A stretch of DNA of 64,000 bases from Dichetophora obliterata (Eukaryota; Arthropoda; Insecta; Diptera; Sciomyzidae), in contig OY986435.1 of assembly GCA_963920525.1 (NCBI GenBank), positions 224,490,399 to 224,554,398 of the forward strand, given 5' to 3'. Position numbers and translations under genes: made by a program. Position 1 is the stretch's first letter, and every line of letters begins with the position of its first letter. Positions 22,993-34,680 of the stretch are shown one piece after another. The notes beneath the pieces are model-generated. The model was given only the letters and a program-made list of their open reading frames with translations. It searched no databases and was not told the DNA's origin.

Positions 22993-24652
22993 CAGTGTAT
23001 CACAAAAATAAGTATGCAGCGATGCTTTAATTATGGTTACTAAAAAAACAAAGCCTAAGCGTAACAATAATAATGCCGAATTATTTTTTATTATTTATTT
23101 AAACGTTTAACATAATAATACTAACAAAAAACAATAATAAAATTAATTCATGTTTGAGCCATTCGGCTGTATCTTAAAAAGGTATAAAAGTTACATCACA
23201 AAAGTAAGTATGCAATCAAACAAAAACTAAGAAAAAGATATTTCATGTACATATTTTACAGTTTGTATGAATATTATATCAATATTCAATATTTCGTTGA
23301 GTAGCCCTTGGCTTTTTTCACCGCTTTTAACCTTGATGGCATAGAGGCCACCAGGTTCTAAGTAACTGAAGATGGAATCTTTTCCATTCCTCAAATAGTG
23401 CCGTTTTTAAATCATCTTTTTTTGTTATCTCATGTTTCCTTATCTGTCTATCCAGATGTTGCCATAAATGTTCTATTACGTTTAGATATGGCGATTGAGG
23501 TGGTGTTTTGAGTTGCTTGGGAGTATTATACAGCAACCATTCTCTTACAATGTGTGCTGTGTGCTTGGGATCATTGTCTTGTTGGAAGGCAAATGATCCC
23601 GAAAGTCCTAATTTTAATGCACTTTGGCTCAAATTATTCTTTAAAATATTGAGATAAACAGTTTTATCCATCGTGCCTTCAATCACAACAATATTTCCTA
23701 CACCAGATGCCGATATACACCCCCGCACCATTATCGATCCACCACCATGTTTTACTGTGCCAGCCATATTTTGGGGATCGAGTTCAGAATTTACTTTTCT
23801 CCACACTTTTTCACGTCCGTCTGAGCCAAATATATTAAATTTTCTCTCATCAGAGAAAATAACAGAATTCCAAAAGTTTATGTCTTTGCTTTCGTATAGT
23901 TTTACGAAGTCACATCCTTTTTTTCTGTTAATGCTATTAACAAATGGCTTTTTTCGGATGTTCCGACCATGGAAGCCAGCAGTATGCAATACACGACGAA
24001 TGGTTTGAGGATTACATGTTTTACCAGTTACGTTTTAATTACGGACTGAATTTTTGGGGCACTTGTTTTGAGATTTTTCCGTACTTTCCGTATAATTGTT
24101 CTATTTTCCTGATCCGTGAATATTTGTGACCGTCGAGTTCTTTGCTTATTTTTTGTGTTACCTTCTGTTTTAAATTTTTGTATAATTTTCTGAACCGTGG
24201 CACTGCTTTTTCCCACTTCTCTTGCGATTTGACGTTGACTTTTATTATTTTTGTAGAATTTTATTATTAAATCCTTCAGATCCTGCGAAAGTTATTTTCC
24301 CCGCGGAGCCATGGTGAAAATCAAAGAAAATGTACACGTAAAATTGTATTTAACAATTGTAAATAGTTTTGATGAAATATCACTGATCACTAATTACTTC
24401 AACACTTCTCATCTTCATAAATAAGTAAACTGCATACATACTTTTGTGATATGATTTTTGCTGTTTCAGAACAAATGACGCCACCAAGATAACGGGACTA
24501 TTGCTCTTCATCATGTCTATTGAATTTTGGAAAGAAAATTTATATGTTATTGTTTATGTAAAATAACAAACAACAAATTTTGCATTATTCTCCCAGTAAA
24601 TTAACATATTCGACAGTTCTTCATGTTGCATACTTATTTTTGTGATACACTG
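22993..24652 (-). mobile_element. Tc1-like transposon with IR/DR ends
   Basis: Outer ends CAGTGTATCACAAAAATAAG (22993) and its inverse (to 24652) are flanked by TA (22991-22992, 24653-24654). About 200 bp inside each end the motif returns: ATCACAAAAGTAAGTATGCA at 23193-23212 and its inverse near 24433-24452. Two binding-site-like repeats per end form the IR/DR arrangement known from Sleeping Beauty- and Bari-type Tc1 elements. Length 1660 bp is normal for Tc1. Confidence 0.93.
23286..24312 (-). pseudogene. Tc1-family transposase, broken
   Basis: Starts MAPRGK at the ATG 24312 and has a stop at codon 7. The HTH part follows (SQRQIAREVGKSSATVQKII), then a linker with a frameshift near 24015. 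The DDE part: SVIFSDERKFNIFGSDGR (first Asp), TVKHGGGSIMVRGC, FAFQQDNDPKHTA (second Asp), PQSPYLNVIEHLW (Glu; the usual SPDLN is SPYLN). After another frameshift the C-terminus MPSRLKAVKKAKGYSTKY and the stop at 23286-23288 are preserved. All three catalytic acids survive, so the copy is inactive only because of frame lesions. Confidence 0.88.
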
Positions 24653-24825
24653 TATATTTATATTAAAAGTTTTAATTTATAAATGGCTAACCCTTTATTT
24701 TATTCATTTTTATGCACACTAAAAAAAGCTTTTGAATGTCTGTCAGCCCGTGTAAACCAATAAATCATATCCCACAATAAAATTCAAAATCAATTTTTTC
24801 CTTAAAAAAAAAAAAACAAAAACTA

Positions 24826-25240
24826 AATGGTGGTGTCGATAGTCTAGCTATAGCGCGCTTGACGGTCGCTCAGGGGTCCTGGGTTCGAATCCTGGACGGG
24901 CCATCATGGCCCTACGCTACAACCTTTCTTTCCTTATTTCTAATTAAAGCAACTATACAACAAATCAATTTACGACGAAAAGTTGTAGTTGATGGTGTTA
25001 TTAAAGTTTGAGGAGAGCAACGCTCAGTAGCTTGATTTCACTGAGGTCAAGAGATAACACTTGCTTCAGATACAATATCACATGTTTCTACAGATTCTGC
25101 CACATTAAGAACATCCTACACAAAAATTTCACTTGATTACTCACTTCTTCTATTCCGTAGTATCACAACGGACCAATAATTTGGTCTAAGTGGGCTGGTC
25201 TAAAGACCTACCTCGACCTTAATCTAACCTAACCTATAAA
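24826..25240 (+). repeat. tRNA-derived SINE
   Basis: The head (24830-24905) has a pol III internal promoter: an A-box-like GATAGTCTAGCTATAGCG and a B-box GGTTCGAATCC (24883-24893). The body is about 330 bp with no ORF and ends in a TAACCTAACCTA-type repeat near 25217-25232. The tRNA part does not fold into a clean cloverleaf by eye, so I favour a SINE over a functional tRNA gene. Confidence 0.65.
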
Positions 25241-25479
25241 AACCTTGCCCAAATTATTGCTAATATTTTACTTCTTTTTGAAAATTTTACGTTTTTGCGT
25301 ATTGCGCATTTTCGCTGCATTCACGTTGCACATAAATAGCAACAACTAAGCGCCACATTTTGTGTCTTTAATAAAACATAAGGTAAATGTGTGTTTTTTT
25401 TCAAAATCAAGTTAAACTTCATAATCTTTTTAAACTTTAAAATTTATTTTGTTATTTTTGGAAGGGATTATAGTGAAAT

Positions 25480-25795
25480 ATAATGGGCCCCATACACTCT
25501 GCAACCAAAGCAAAGCTGGAAGTGTAACTGAAGTTTTTGACAGTAACCACGATGAAGTCGCAGCCTGTGTGTCGAAGTTACGCAAATCATTGACGGTTGC
25601 AACTAAGGTTGCAGCAAAATTAAAATCGTTTAACATTTTGGTCGCAGTTGCTGTTTTTTGCTGCGTTGTTGCAGCGTGAATGGCACAATGGATTGCTGCA
25701 ACCATCACAGCGTGTGTGTCAAATGTGTTAAATGAGTCGTAATCTGGTTACAGTTCCACTAATGTTTTTGTTGCAGTGTGTATGGGCCGCATAAG
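25480..25795. mobile_element. ~315-bp MITE rich in GTTGC motifs
   Basis: GGGCCCCATACACTCTGCAA (25482) faces GCGGCCCATACACACTGCAA on the opposite strand at the right end (to about 25795). TTGCAGC/GCTGCAA words recur at least six times inside. No TSD could be fixed. The ORFs on both strands across it arise from the palindromic composition. Confidence 0.7.
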
Positions 25796-26269
25796 AGTCA
25801 ATATAAATGTCAATAATAATAAAAAAATTTTTAAATTTGCTAGAATATTTGGGTAGTAACAAAAAGGCATTCTAAATTAGGTATGCGTCAATTAATTTTA
25901 CTTATTATAATTGTTAACAATCTCAAACAAGAAAAATTAATGAAGTATTGTCAATACTGAATTTATTCAGTAAGTCATTTAGGTTTCTGCTACAATAATC
26001 TATAATAGCCTAAAGATTTTGGAAGGCAAACTGTGTGACATAGGATAATGCCAAGGAGATTTCGACGAATTCTATCTGAATCGGTTATTGAGATTCTACA
26101 AGCGAAATTTTTAAGAGTTGCAAAAATTAAGCACACTATGCTCATGATAAGCAAAGTCTGCATTTCTGTAACGGAAACAAAATCTACAATGAGATGTTTC
26201 TATGCGAAAAATCAAAAAATTTCAACACATAACGCCAGAATCTTCCTCAAAACTCTAATGCTTTGAAAT
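25796..26269. other. spacer, no gene seen
   Basis: A 72-codon ORF at 26048 has no recognisable domain. AT-rich otherwise. Confidence 0.45.
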
Positions 26270-29200
26270 TTGGGCTATCAACCCTATATACATTCGAGAA
26301 TTTATATTATTATTTTATTATTATTTATTTGAACATAAATTAGTACAGTAAGATACAAAAAGATCTTTAATTAGTACAACGCATAAGAATATATAATCAA
26401 CTAATGAAATTAAAGGTAGCACTTAAAGACAGTAATTTTATAGGTAAAAATAAAATAGAAATAAACACAAAAATAAAAAATCATAATCAACAGATGGCAA
26501 ATAAATATCTTAAAGTTAGATAACTAATTATTTATTTATTGATCCTATATACATATAACATATGATTATTTATAATTAAAATCAAATTGATTAAAACATC
26601 AAAATTTTAAGGCTTTTATTAAACTGTTTTAGATGTTCGAAAAATATAACATAATAGATTGTTTGAATTTGTTCGTACTGACGATAGATTTAATATTAAG
26701 TGGTAGTGAATTCCATAGTTTAATGGCATTGATGAAGAAAAGACGTTTAGATAGTAAACAACTAAATTTCGGTATTATAAGATTACACGTTCGATTTGAG
26801 GCACAGAAGCGCAATTTTTGATAAAGGTATGAAGGAGTCCTGTAAATAATGAGCTTGTGTAGAAAGATACAGTTTCTCGCGTTCAAATAGCTAATTATGC
26901 TACACCCCAAAATATTCTTACTGATCGCAGAGATATGTTCAAAACGACTCAGTCCGTAAACATATCTAGTCGCATCATTAAAGGCTACAAGTATTTTATG
27001 CGCTGAATGTGAATCTAGACTACTGTACACTAGTTCAGAGAATGTGATATATGGCACAATTAATTGAATAACAAGTCTCTTTTTGGTTTCAATTGGTGTA
27101 AGCCTAGCAGATAACCGAAGGCATCGCAACGTGTAATAGATTTTTCCAACTATACTATTGATGTGATCAGAACATGACAGTTTTGAGTTAATAAAAGAAC
27201 ATACGACTTCTTTGCATTAAGGCAGAGATCATTGTCAGACGCCCACTTACTAATTGCTTTGACATCGTCATTCAACCTGCAACACAAGTCATCAAGTAGT
27301 CCGACACGGTTTGAACAATACAACTGAATGTCGTCGGCATAAGCATGCATCAACACATCACTGCACACGGTAAAAATGTCATTTATAAAGACACTAAATA
27401 GTAAGGACCCAAGAATTAAACCCTGTGGCACACCAGTTACAATATCCTTAAGGTCTGAAAATTTATTTTTAATCTTAACTCTCTGCCTTCTACCTTCAAG
27501 ATAGTTGGCTATTAATTTTACAGCAGCATTATTGAAGCCAAAAAGTAGCCTAAGCTTCTGGATAAGAATAGAGTGATTGACGCAATCAAAGGCTTTGGAA
27601 AAATCCAATAAGCAGAGAAGTGTTATATGTCCTGCATCAAACGATGTTCGGATATCATCAACAACTTTTATCATGGCAGTCGCACAGCTGTGCCCAGCTC
27701 TGAAACCAGATTGGTATGGAGATAGAAGGCTATGAGTTTTTAGATGATTATTAATTTGTTTGGCCATGAGGGACTCACATATTTTAGAAAATGTAGACAG
27801 AATGCTAATGGGTCTATACTCTTTCATAGCAGAAGCATTTGTAACCTTTGCAATTGGAATGACAGTAGCAATTTTCCACGATTCAGGAAAACACGAAGTT
27901 GTAAAACAATGATTAATTATATGAGTCAACGCTTTAATTATATAGGGTAAAATTAACTTTAAATAACGCAAAGAAATACCATCGTCTCCAACAGCATTTG
28001 ATTTTATGCTCATAACAGATTTAGTGACGTCATTTATGTCAACATTAGAAAATGAGAATTGATCAAGTTCATGAAACTGACGCTCATTACATTAAAATGT
28101 GTTATTTCCTAATGATGTATTGGTAAGAAAATAGTCATTTAGAGCATTTGGATCAATATCACACTGATTATTATCTTTGCTACGTACACCAAGTTTACGT
28201 ATATTTTTCCAAAGATTTTTCGAAGAAAGTTAGCTGTCGAGCTTACTACGAAAGTATTTTTTCTTAGACTGTCGAATAACATACACAGCTTCATTGCGGG
28301 CAATCTTGAACAGTCTCCAATTATCATCAGTGCGATTTTTCTTCCATTTACCATAAAGTTTATTTTTTTTCATAATAGATGCTTTTACGAATGAGGTGAA
28401 CCACGGGCAAGTCTTATTCACAACAGTCACTGCACGGAGAGGCACAAAATTATCAAAAGCAGTTAATGTGAGATGTGAGAACAGTCAATTTGTCATCAAC
28501 AGACACACAAAACCAACATTGATACCAACAAATTTGAGAAAGATAACCATACAATAGTGAATAATCGATTGACTTGTAGTCGCGATACGACACTGACATA
28601 GAGGACGAATCACAACATGTATAAAAATTGAAGGAACATAAAAGCAGATCATGGTCCGAAATAAAGGAAATTTGATCAAAGAGTGATAGTAAAGTAACAT
28701 CTGAAACAATAAATAAATCAATTAAACTAGGAGTCGCATTTGGAGCAAATCGAGTTGGACACGAAGAATTTACAACTGTCATTCCAGCAGCCTTAACTCG
28801 GTCAATTAAACTGTCAGATATGTTGTCTTCGTTAAGCAGGTCTACATTTAAATCACCAAATACAATATAGGAATCAAAATCAGTTACACGTGTCGACAGA
28901 TCACTAAAAAAAGGTTCAAGACTGCAGCATCTATTAGGATTATATACACAAGAAACAAGTAACTTAGCATTATTATTATTAGAAATTTCAACATTTAAAA
29001 ACTCAACATCTGCGCCACTGGACAAATTAACAAGCCTTGTTTTAAGAAATGATTTGCAGTAAATAGCAACACCACCTCCCCTTTTACCAATCCTGTCATT
29101 TCTATAAAGAGTATAGTTGGAAATGTAAAAATAACTGTTGGGGATGTCACTATTAAACCAGGTCTCGGACACACAGATAACATCGACATTAGAACTTTCA

Positions 29201-29400
29201 AAAACATTTTTCACAGAATCAAGTTTTGCTGGATTTAAACTTCTCGCATTAAAATGCACAGCAAAAAGGCCATCGCGTTGTTTACATAAAACATCAATTA
29301 GAACCTTACGGCTATCATCAATGCCAAATGAACCAGAACTCATAGTTACTACACACAACATCGACAGACGAACAGCACACAGGTACAAAAAATGTACCTG
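26270..29400 (-). mobile_element. LINE retrotransposon, CR1/Jockey group, near full ORF2
   Basis: Minus-strand element with endonuclease, reverse transcriptase and C-terminal region in the correct order and a 3' tail of (AAT)/(AAAT) repeats near 26300-26330. No ORF1 was seen upstream. The 5' part abuts an ACGAAT-rich repeat (29420-29545). About 360 bp of 3' UTR lie between the ORF2 stop and the tail. Confidence 0.88.
26629..29388 (-). pseudogene. LINE ORF2: AP-endonuclease plus reverse transcriptase, frameshifted
   Basis: Endonuclease part (29388-28453): AVHFNARSLN, ICVSETWF, RGGGVAIYCKS, YIVFGDLNVDLL, SLIDLFIVSD, ISDHDLLLC, all expected motifs of the APE-type domain. A middle segment (28445-28140) is broken into overlapping frames. 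RT part (28013-27150): VIPIAKV, EYRPISIL, YQSGFRAGHSC, LLDFSKAFDCVNH, GVPQGLILGSLLFSVFIND and the catalytic box HAYADDIQLY. The C-terminal part (27129-26629) includes LRRLRLSARLTPIE-like and FSCLLSKRLFFINAIKLWNS. At least three frameshifts or stops make it inactive. Confidence 0.88.
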
Positions 29401-29419
29401 TTATTTTTCAAAAAATGTA

Positions 29420-29545
29420 ATAGTAAAATTTTTACGAATGATATTCGGAAAAAAAATATTTGTTAATTTTACGAACACTCGTGCATTATACGAACTAGTT
29501 GTGTCGAATACTATTTACGAATACTATTGATATTCCTTAAAAAAA
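29420..29545. repeat. ACGAAT-rich repeat (related to 56480-57090)
   Basis: Short words TTTACGAA, TACGAAC, TATTTACGAATACTA recur here as in the longer block at 56480-57090. Might be the 5' edge of the LINE or a separate MITE. Confidence 0.4.
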
Positions 29546-29935
29546 TAAAGACAATGCACGGTGGGGCGAGGCCATACAAAGGGTTGGACATCGCATATTC
29601 CTTTAAACAATCGATTGTAACTGTGGAACCATTTGAAGTATTTTAACAAAATTTTAAAAATGTCTTTTTAAAAAAATTTCTCATGATATACTTTAACCTT
29701 TATGCGCGTAGCAGGTCAAGGAGACCCAATAAATGCATGGTAAAAATTTGTATTTTATTACAAAATGTGTTTTTAAACAAGAATTTATTAGCTTATTGCA
29801 TTTAAAAGATGTTTAAAAACAGCAAACATCTCTTTTTAAAACAAATTACATGTAATATTAACAAAAAACAGTTATTTGTTAATACCATACATAATTAAAC
29901 ACTATGCTTAATTTTACACATTACTTGTAAAACTT

Positions 29936-30262
29936 ATGCTTTCACTTTCCTCCTCAAAAAGCTCTTTTGCTTCAATCAGATAGCTTTGTGGTTTTTTTTT
30001 ATTAAGACCAAGGCTTGAAAGTACTGGATCTGAATTGAACAGAAGAGCATGCAAAAGATCTGAACTGCAAGCAGATCTTGAAAATTTTCTAGTGTTGCGA
30101 AGTCTGAAGAACCGAAATAGTTTGTGATTGGCCTTTGCGCATCCTCGAATAACTGACCTGTGGGTACTATCGCTTTTTTAACTATATCCGCTCTGTGCAT
30201 TAATATTTTATGTGCAAGCATGTAGTACCAATCATAAAGTTCAACATATAATATTGCTGTTT
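29936..30262 (-). pseudogene. Transib (RAG1-like) transposase, C-terminal fragment
   Basis: Minus strand reads LYDWYYMLAHKILMHRADIV, then KKAIVPTGQLFEDAQ, then after a one-base frameshift KLFRFFRLRNTRKFSRSA, SSDLLHALLFNSDPVLSSL. The order W-Y-hydrophobic, HKILxH, PxGQLxEDAQ, TRKFSR, SDPVLSSL matches the conserved C-terminal part of Transib transposases, shared with the end of the RAG1 core. The catalytic DDE residues would lie upstream and are not recognisable in what remains. Confidence 0.68.
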
Positions 30263-31440
30263 AAGCGCTTGCGGTGATTTTGATTTTGTATCTGATGTTA
30301 TATCCTTAAGTGAATCCATGGACTCAATCAAACATTAAATTATAGATTACCTGCAGTACCGTCGTTGATTATGTAAACTTCTTTCAAACATATATCTGAT
30401 GCATCTGGTGATTTGTAAACACATTAATATAACAATCAAATGGATAAATAGACCTAAGCGTAAAATGGAAAATTTTGGTGAATAAACACCTAAGTAATAT
30501 GAATGGACCTAAACCTGGGATCTTCAGTTGCCTCATACAGTCAGGGACTAAAGTTTAAATACACCCTATAAATTTAGATTTTTAGGAAAACGAAACAGTG
30601 TGTAAAAATTTTGATTATGCAGTTTTATTACATATTACGAGTAACTAAAAATAAAAACAAAAAACAATTCATTCATCAGGAGTATAACGGTAAATTCAAC
30701 AAAAACGATATTTGGAATGGGACAAAAGTTTAAATACAGTACAAAGTAATTCAAGTATTCATCGGAATCGACAGCTAAACGTCACATTAATATTTGGTTG
30801 GTCCTCCTTTCGCATCAATAACTGCCTGAAGACGACGTGGCATGGATAGAACCAATTTTTCTGTCTCAGATGGGAAAATTTCGGCCCAAGCATTTTTAAG
30901 GGCATTTTTTAGGGTTTCTTTGCTTGACGGCGCACACTGGGGATTTCGCGGAAAAAAGTCAAATTGTCAACATAGTCTTCATGCAACATGCAGTGGTATT
31001 TTGATATTAAAGACTAAATGGTACAGTCAAATCAAAAACAATTACTTCAATCTGACTGGTAGTTTTATTTTTATGCCGTTTCAAACTCCGAACTTGTATG
31101 TTTTACCGAACTAACTTAATATAAACCTAAGAATTTCAAGACGAATATTATTTTACTATGTGAGCTAACGTGTTTTTTTTTATTTTTTATTTAAAGTAGG
31201 ATATGTCAATATACTAAAATTTAAAAAATAAACTCTGCAGAGACTTAATTTTTTTTTTTTTTTTTTTTTTTTTATGAACTTATAACTAAAATCCCGTTTT
31301 TTCCAAACATTTGAATCTGAAATTTTAGCTGTACTTGCCTATGTTTGGAAATCACTACTAATACATTGCCTCATATCTGTTCTTACATTTTTAATCAATT
31401 TCAACTGCGGCCAGGTGCGCCTTTCAATAAAACTTATATT

Positions 31441-31970
31441 TTTATACCCTACACTTGACAAAGTCAGGGTATATTAACTTTGTGCAAACGTTTTTAACGC
31501 ATAGAAGGAGGCGTGGCCGGTATGGAAAAGTATATATATTCTTGATCAGCGTCAGCTCCTGAGTTGATTGAGCCATGTCCGTCCGTCCGTCCGTCCGTCC
31601 GTCTGTGTGATTATATCTTGCAAAGAATAAAGAGAACCAGGTAAGATATTTGAATGAAATTTGGCACACATATTGATATGGACCCGGGGATGAGCCCAAT
31701 GATTTTTTTTGGATACGCCCACAATTACGCCCACCTCCCATACCACCAACTATTGAGAAAACACAAAAAATGGGCTAATAATTGAGCTAGAAAGACAAAA
31801 TTTTGTATGTGTATATGTTTTATCAATTCTTAGTTGAGTACCAAAAATGGGCGTGATACGCCTACAAATACGCCCACCTTCCATACCACCCACAACACTC
31901 AAATTTTATATAAACACACTAAGTGTAGGGTATTTCATAGTCGGGCTCGACCGACTATAGCTTCCTTACT
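31441..31970 (+). mobile_element. DINE-1/Helentron-like non-autonomous repeat
   Basis: A 13-bp subterminal inverted repeat pairs ATACCCTACACTT (31444-31456) with AAGTGTAGGGTAT (31921-31933). Near the 5' end a short palindrome TATACCCT...AGGGTATA spans 31443-31473. A (CGTC)n run lies at 31578-31602. A 3' hairpin ATAGTCGG-GCTCGA-CCGACTAT (31937-31958) precedes CTTCCTTACT. Subterminal repeats plus a 3' hairpin without TSD are the hallmark of Helentron-type elements in flies; blocks such as AAAGTATATATATTCTTGATCAGC are familiar in fly genomes. Confidence 0.7.
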
Positions 31971-32180
31971 GGTTTATATTTTATATTATATTTTTATATC
32001 TTTTTTTTATATTTATGTTATTTTTTTTTTTAATTCAAAAAGAACGTGTTAAAAGAAGTTGTGTTATTAAAAGAGTTTTACGACTGTTCGTGATTGCGCT
32101 AATTTTTGCCCCATGTCCATGTTAGAATAATAATACATAATAATAATAAAATTTATATGAAAAATTCGTTTGTTTTTATA

Positions 32181-32580
32181 TGGGCGGTATATGATGGGCG
32201 TGGCCGATTTTAATGAAACTTTCACAAATTTTTTATTTTGTTAATTGTAATGTCTGTGCTAAATTTCAACATGTTCGGAGCAAAAGAAAAAATGTTGTAT
32301 GAATTATTAATTTTGAGTTATATGGGCGGTATATGATGGGCGTGGCCGATTTTAATGAAACTTTCACAACTTTTTTATTTTGTTAATTGTAATGTCTGTG
32401 CTAAATTTCAACATGTTCGGAGCAAAAGAAAAATTTTGTATGAAAAATTAATTTTGAGTTACATGGGCGGTATATGATGGGCGTGGCAGATTTTTATGAA
32501 AATTTATATTTTTCTTAATAACGTTAATTAAGTGCTAGGTGCCAAGTTTTATCACTCTACAAGCACTCCTTATAATTTTT
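32181..32580. repeat. 141-bp tandem repeat, about 2.8 copies
   Basis: ATGGGCGGTATATGATGGGC starts units at 32181, 32322 and 32463, exactly 141 bp apart. The first two units are nearly identical; the third decays toward the element's right end. The motif GGGCGTGGCCGATTTT is typical of the internal arrays of fly Helitron-type repeats. Confidence 0.93.
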
Positions 32581-33824
32581 TCCCAGAAATGTATGAAGCC
32601 ATCCCCACTGTGCGGCGCTGAACAGTACATTTTTCTTGCCAACAATTCCCAAATATGTTCTATTGGATTCAAATCCGGTGATTGGGGAGAACTATTAAGC
32701 TGACGTGGCGCATAATACAGCAACCATTCCTTCACTGATCGTGCGGTATGCTTGGGATCATTGTCTTGTTGGAATATCCAATGTCTGCCAAGACCCAAGC
32801 TATCCACGGATGGTTGCAAATTCTTCTCCAATATGCTTTTATACTGGTATTGATCCATAATACCATCAATAAAAGCTAACCGTCCTACACCAGCTGCTCC
32901 AATCGCTCCCCAAACCATAACGCTTCCGCCACCATGTTTTACAGTTGGTATAATATTTTTCGTGTGAAGCGCTGTGCCGGACTTACGCCAAATTTTTGCT
33001 CGACCATCACTGCCAAAAATATTGTATTTTGACTCGCCTGTAAACAAAACTGTTCGCCAAAAGTCATCATCTTTATCCTTATACTTTAAGGCGAATTCCA
33101 GACGCAGCTGCATATTTTTTTTTTAAATCAGGGGTTTCTTACGTGGTACTCTGCTGCGAATTTGGATTGTTTTTGGATGAACATGTTTTCCGGCGGTTTC
33201 CGCAATACTAGCGGCTAACTTTGGAGCACTTATTTTTGGATTTTTTTGCCCTTCATGAACAATGTGGCTCACATCTCTACGGGAAAGTTTTTTTGGGTGG
33301 CAGCTCCTGGGTCTATTTCCGACTGTTTTATAAAGTTTATATTTTCTTATAATATTTTGAACACTAGAGCAGGACAATTTAAGAATTTTCCCTATTTCTC
33401 GATATGATTTGCCTTCATTAAAATGCATTATTATTAAATTTTTTACTCCACTTTCGATTTGCTTTCCTTTGCCCATTATTGCTCTGCTTACGATCTTCAC
33501 TCTCTCAAAAACTTTTTCAAATGAATGAAAATATGTAAACAAGCCAATCAAAAAAAAAATAACGGTACATCCATACTCAAGAAATTGCAAAATAATTCGA
33601 GGAATTCCATTCATGCAAGCATGTATTTAAACTTTTGTCCCATTCCAAATATCGTTTTTGTTGAATTTACCGTTATACTCCTGATGAATGAATTGTTTTT
33701 TGTCTTTATTTTTAGTTACTCGTAATATGTAATAAAACTGCATACTCAAAATTTTTACACACTGTTTCGTTTTCTTAAAAATCTAAATTTATAGGGTGTA
33801 TTTAAACTTTAGTCCCTGACTGTA

Positions 33825-34260
33825 TAATCATGATGATTGTAACTACACTTGTCGACGGTACCGTGGTGTCTTGGTGTCTTTTTCCCTCTTGAAACACTAC
33901 GTTAGATCGATTTGTAATATATTAATATGAGTGGCCGATAAGACCTAGTTTGTCTTGGTGCCTGCGTTCGCAACTGGTTTTCTTTATTTTATGAAAATTG
34001 GTTTGGTGAAGTTGACCTAGTTTTTCGAGTAACCACCCTGTCAAGCCAGGATCTCACCGGCTTCAGGAAGACAGAACGATATATATTATATATATACCTA
34101 TTGGAGTGGTGTTTTATTGGGTATGAGACCTTGTTTGTCACACGACTCCGCCGTATAAAAAATTTGTTGCTAACTTGACCTTGTTTGTCTTGAAAACGCA
34201 ACCCTGCTATGCTGTCTGATTTTATCGATTTTGACTTAACTTTTTTTCTATTATTTTTTA
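33825..34260. other. Transib remnant with repeated GACCTWGTTTGTC words
   Basis: GACCTAGTTTGTC or GACCTTGTTTGTC occurs near 33946, 34128 and 34174, with a weaker copy (GACCTAGTTTTTC) near 34014. Spacing is irregular. No transposase motif could be read; it should belong to the interior of the outer Transib-type element. Confidence 0.4.
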
Positions 34261-34309
34261 TCTATATATATAAAAGAAAGTGTCCGAATGCGATGTAATC
34301 CCATAACTC

Positions 34310-34680
34310 GAGATCGGCCGAACCGATTTGGATAATTTTTTTTTAAATGTTCGTTTTAGTCCAAGTTAGATTTTTAAGGAAAGAAAAATTGACCACGCCC
34401 ACTTTTGCGCCCACTTTTTTGATTTATCTAAAATCGGAAAACGGCTGGACCGATTTGGATAATTTTTTTTCAAATGTTAGTAGTAATCCAATTTAAGTTT
34501 TGTCGGAAAGAAAAATTGACCACGCCCACTTTTGCGCCAACTTTTTTTGATTTATCTAAAATCGGAAAACGGCTGGACCGATTTGGATAATTTTTTTTTT
34601 CAAATGTTCGTAGTAATCCAATTTAAGTGTTTACTGAAAGAAAAATTGACCACGCCCACTTTTGCGCCCACTGTTTTGAT
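34310..34680. repeat. ~127-bp tandem repeat, 3 copies
   Basis: CCGATTTGGATAATTTTTTT recurs at 34323, 34449 and 34577; TTGACCACGCCCACTTTTGC recurs at the same spacing. The units are highly similar, so the array is recent or homogenised. Confidence 0.9.

Larger units (their letters stand above)
30933..32612. mobile_element. non-autonomous Transib-type element inside the Tc1-like transposase
   Basis: Ends CACACTGGGGAT and, inverted, CACAGTGGGGAT are flanked by an exact GC-rich 5-bp duplication CGGCG (30928-30932, 32613-32617). CACAGTG equals the heptamer of V(D)J recombination signals, and a CGNCG-like 5-bp target is typical of Transib. It contains no transposase, a DINE-1-like repeat (31441-31970), a T-run (31251-31274) and a 141-bp tandem repeat (32181-32580). 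Removing it joins the two halves of the Tc1 transposase in frame. Confidence 0.87.
30787..33476 (-). pseudogene. Tc1-family transposase interrupted by a Transib-type insertion
   Basis: Start MGKGKQIESG at 33476. N-terminal paired-like HTH (KSYREIGKILKLSCSSVQNI), second HTH region to KIQ/HPKTIQ, a stop near 33123, then WRTVLFTGESKYNIFGSDGR (the usual SDE is TGE, so the first catalytic Asp is lost), TVKHGGGSVMVWGA, WIFQQDNDPKHTA (second Asp), PQSPDLNPIEHIWE (Glu). The frame is cut at 32618; it resumes at 30927 with APSSKETLKNALKNAWAEIF and ends MPRRLQAVIDAKGGPTKY, stop 30787-30789. Confidence 0.88.
30538..33822 (-). mobile_element. Tc1-like transposon with long IR/DR ends, host of a nested insertion
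   Basis: Left end CAGTCAGGGACTAAAGTTTA (30538) and its inverse at the right end (to 33822) are part of about 215-bp TIRs (30538-30755, 33610-33822), flanked by TA (30536-30537, 33823-33824). Inner direct repeats GGGACAAAAGTTTAAATACA (30718-30738 and inverse at 33622-33641) make an IR/DR layout. The 3285 bp contain a 1680-bp insert; without it and one TSD copy the element is 1600 bp, the standard Tc1 size. Confidence 0.93.

Noticed and set aside
24826..24905. Functional tRNA gene
   Set aside because: A and B boxes are present but acceptor and anticodon stems do not pair well; a body and repetitive tail follow, as in a SINE.
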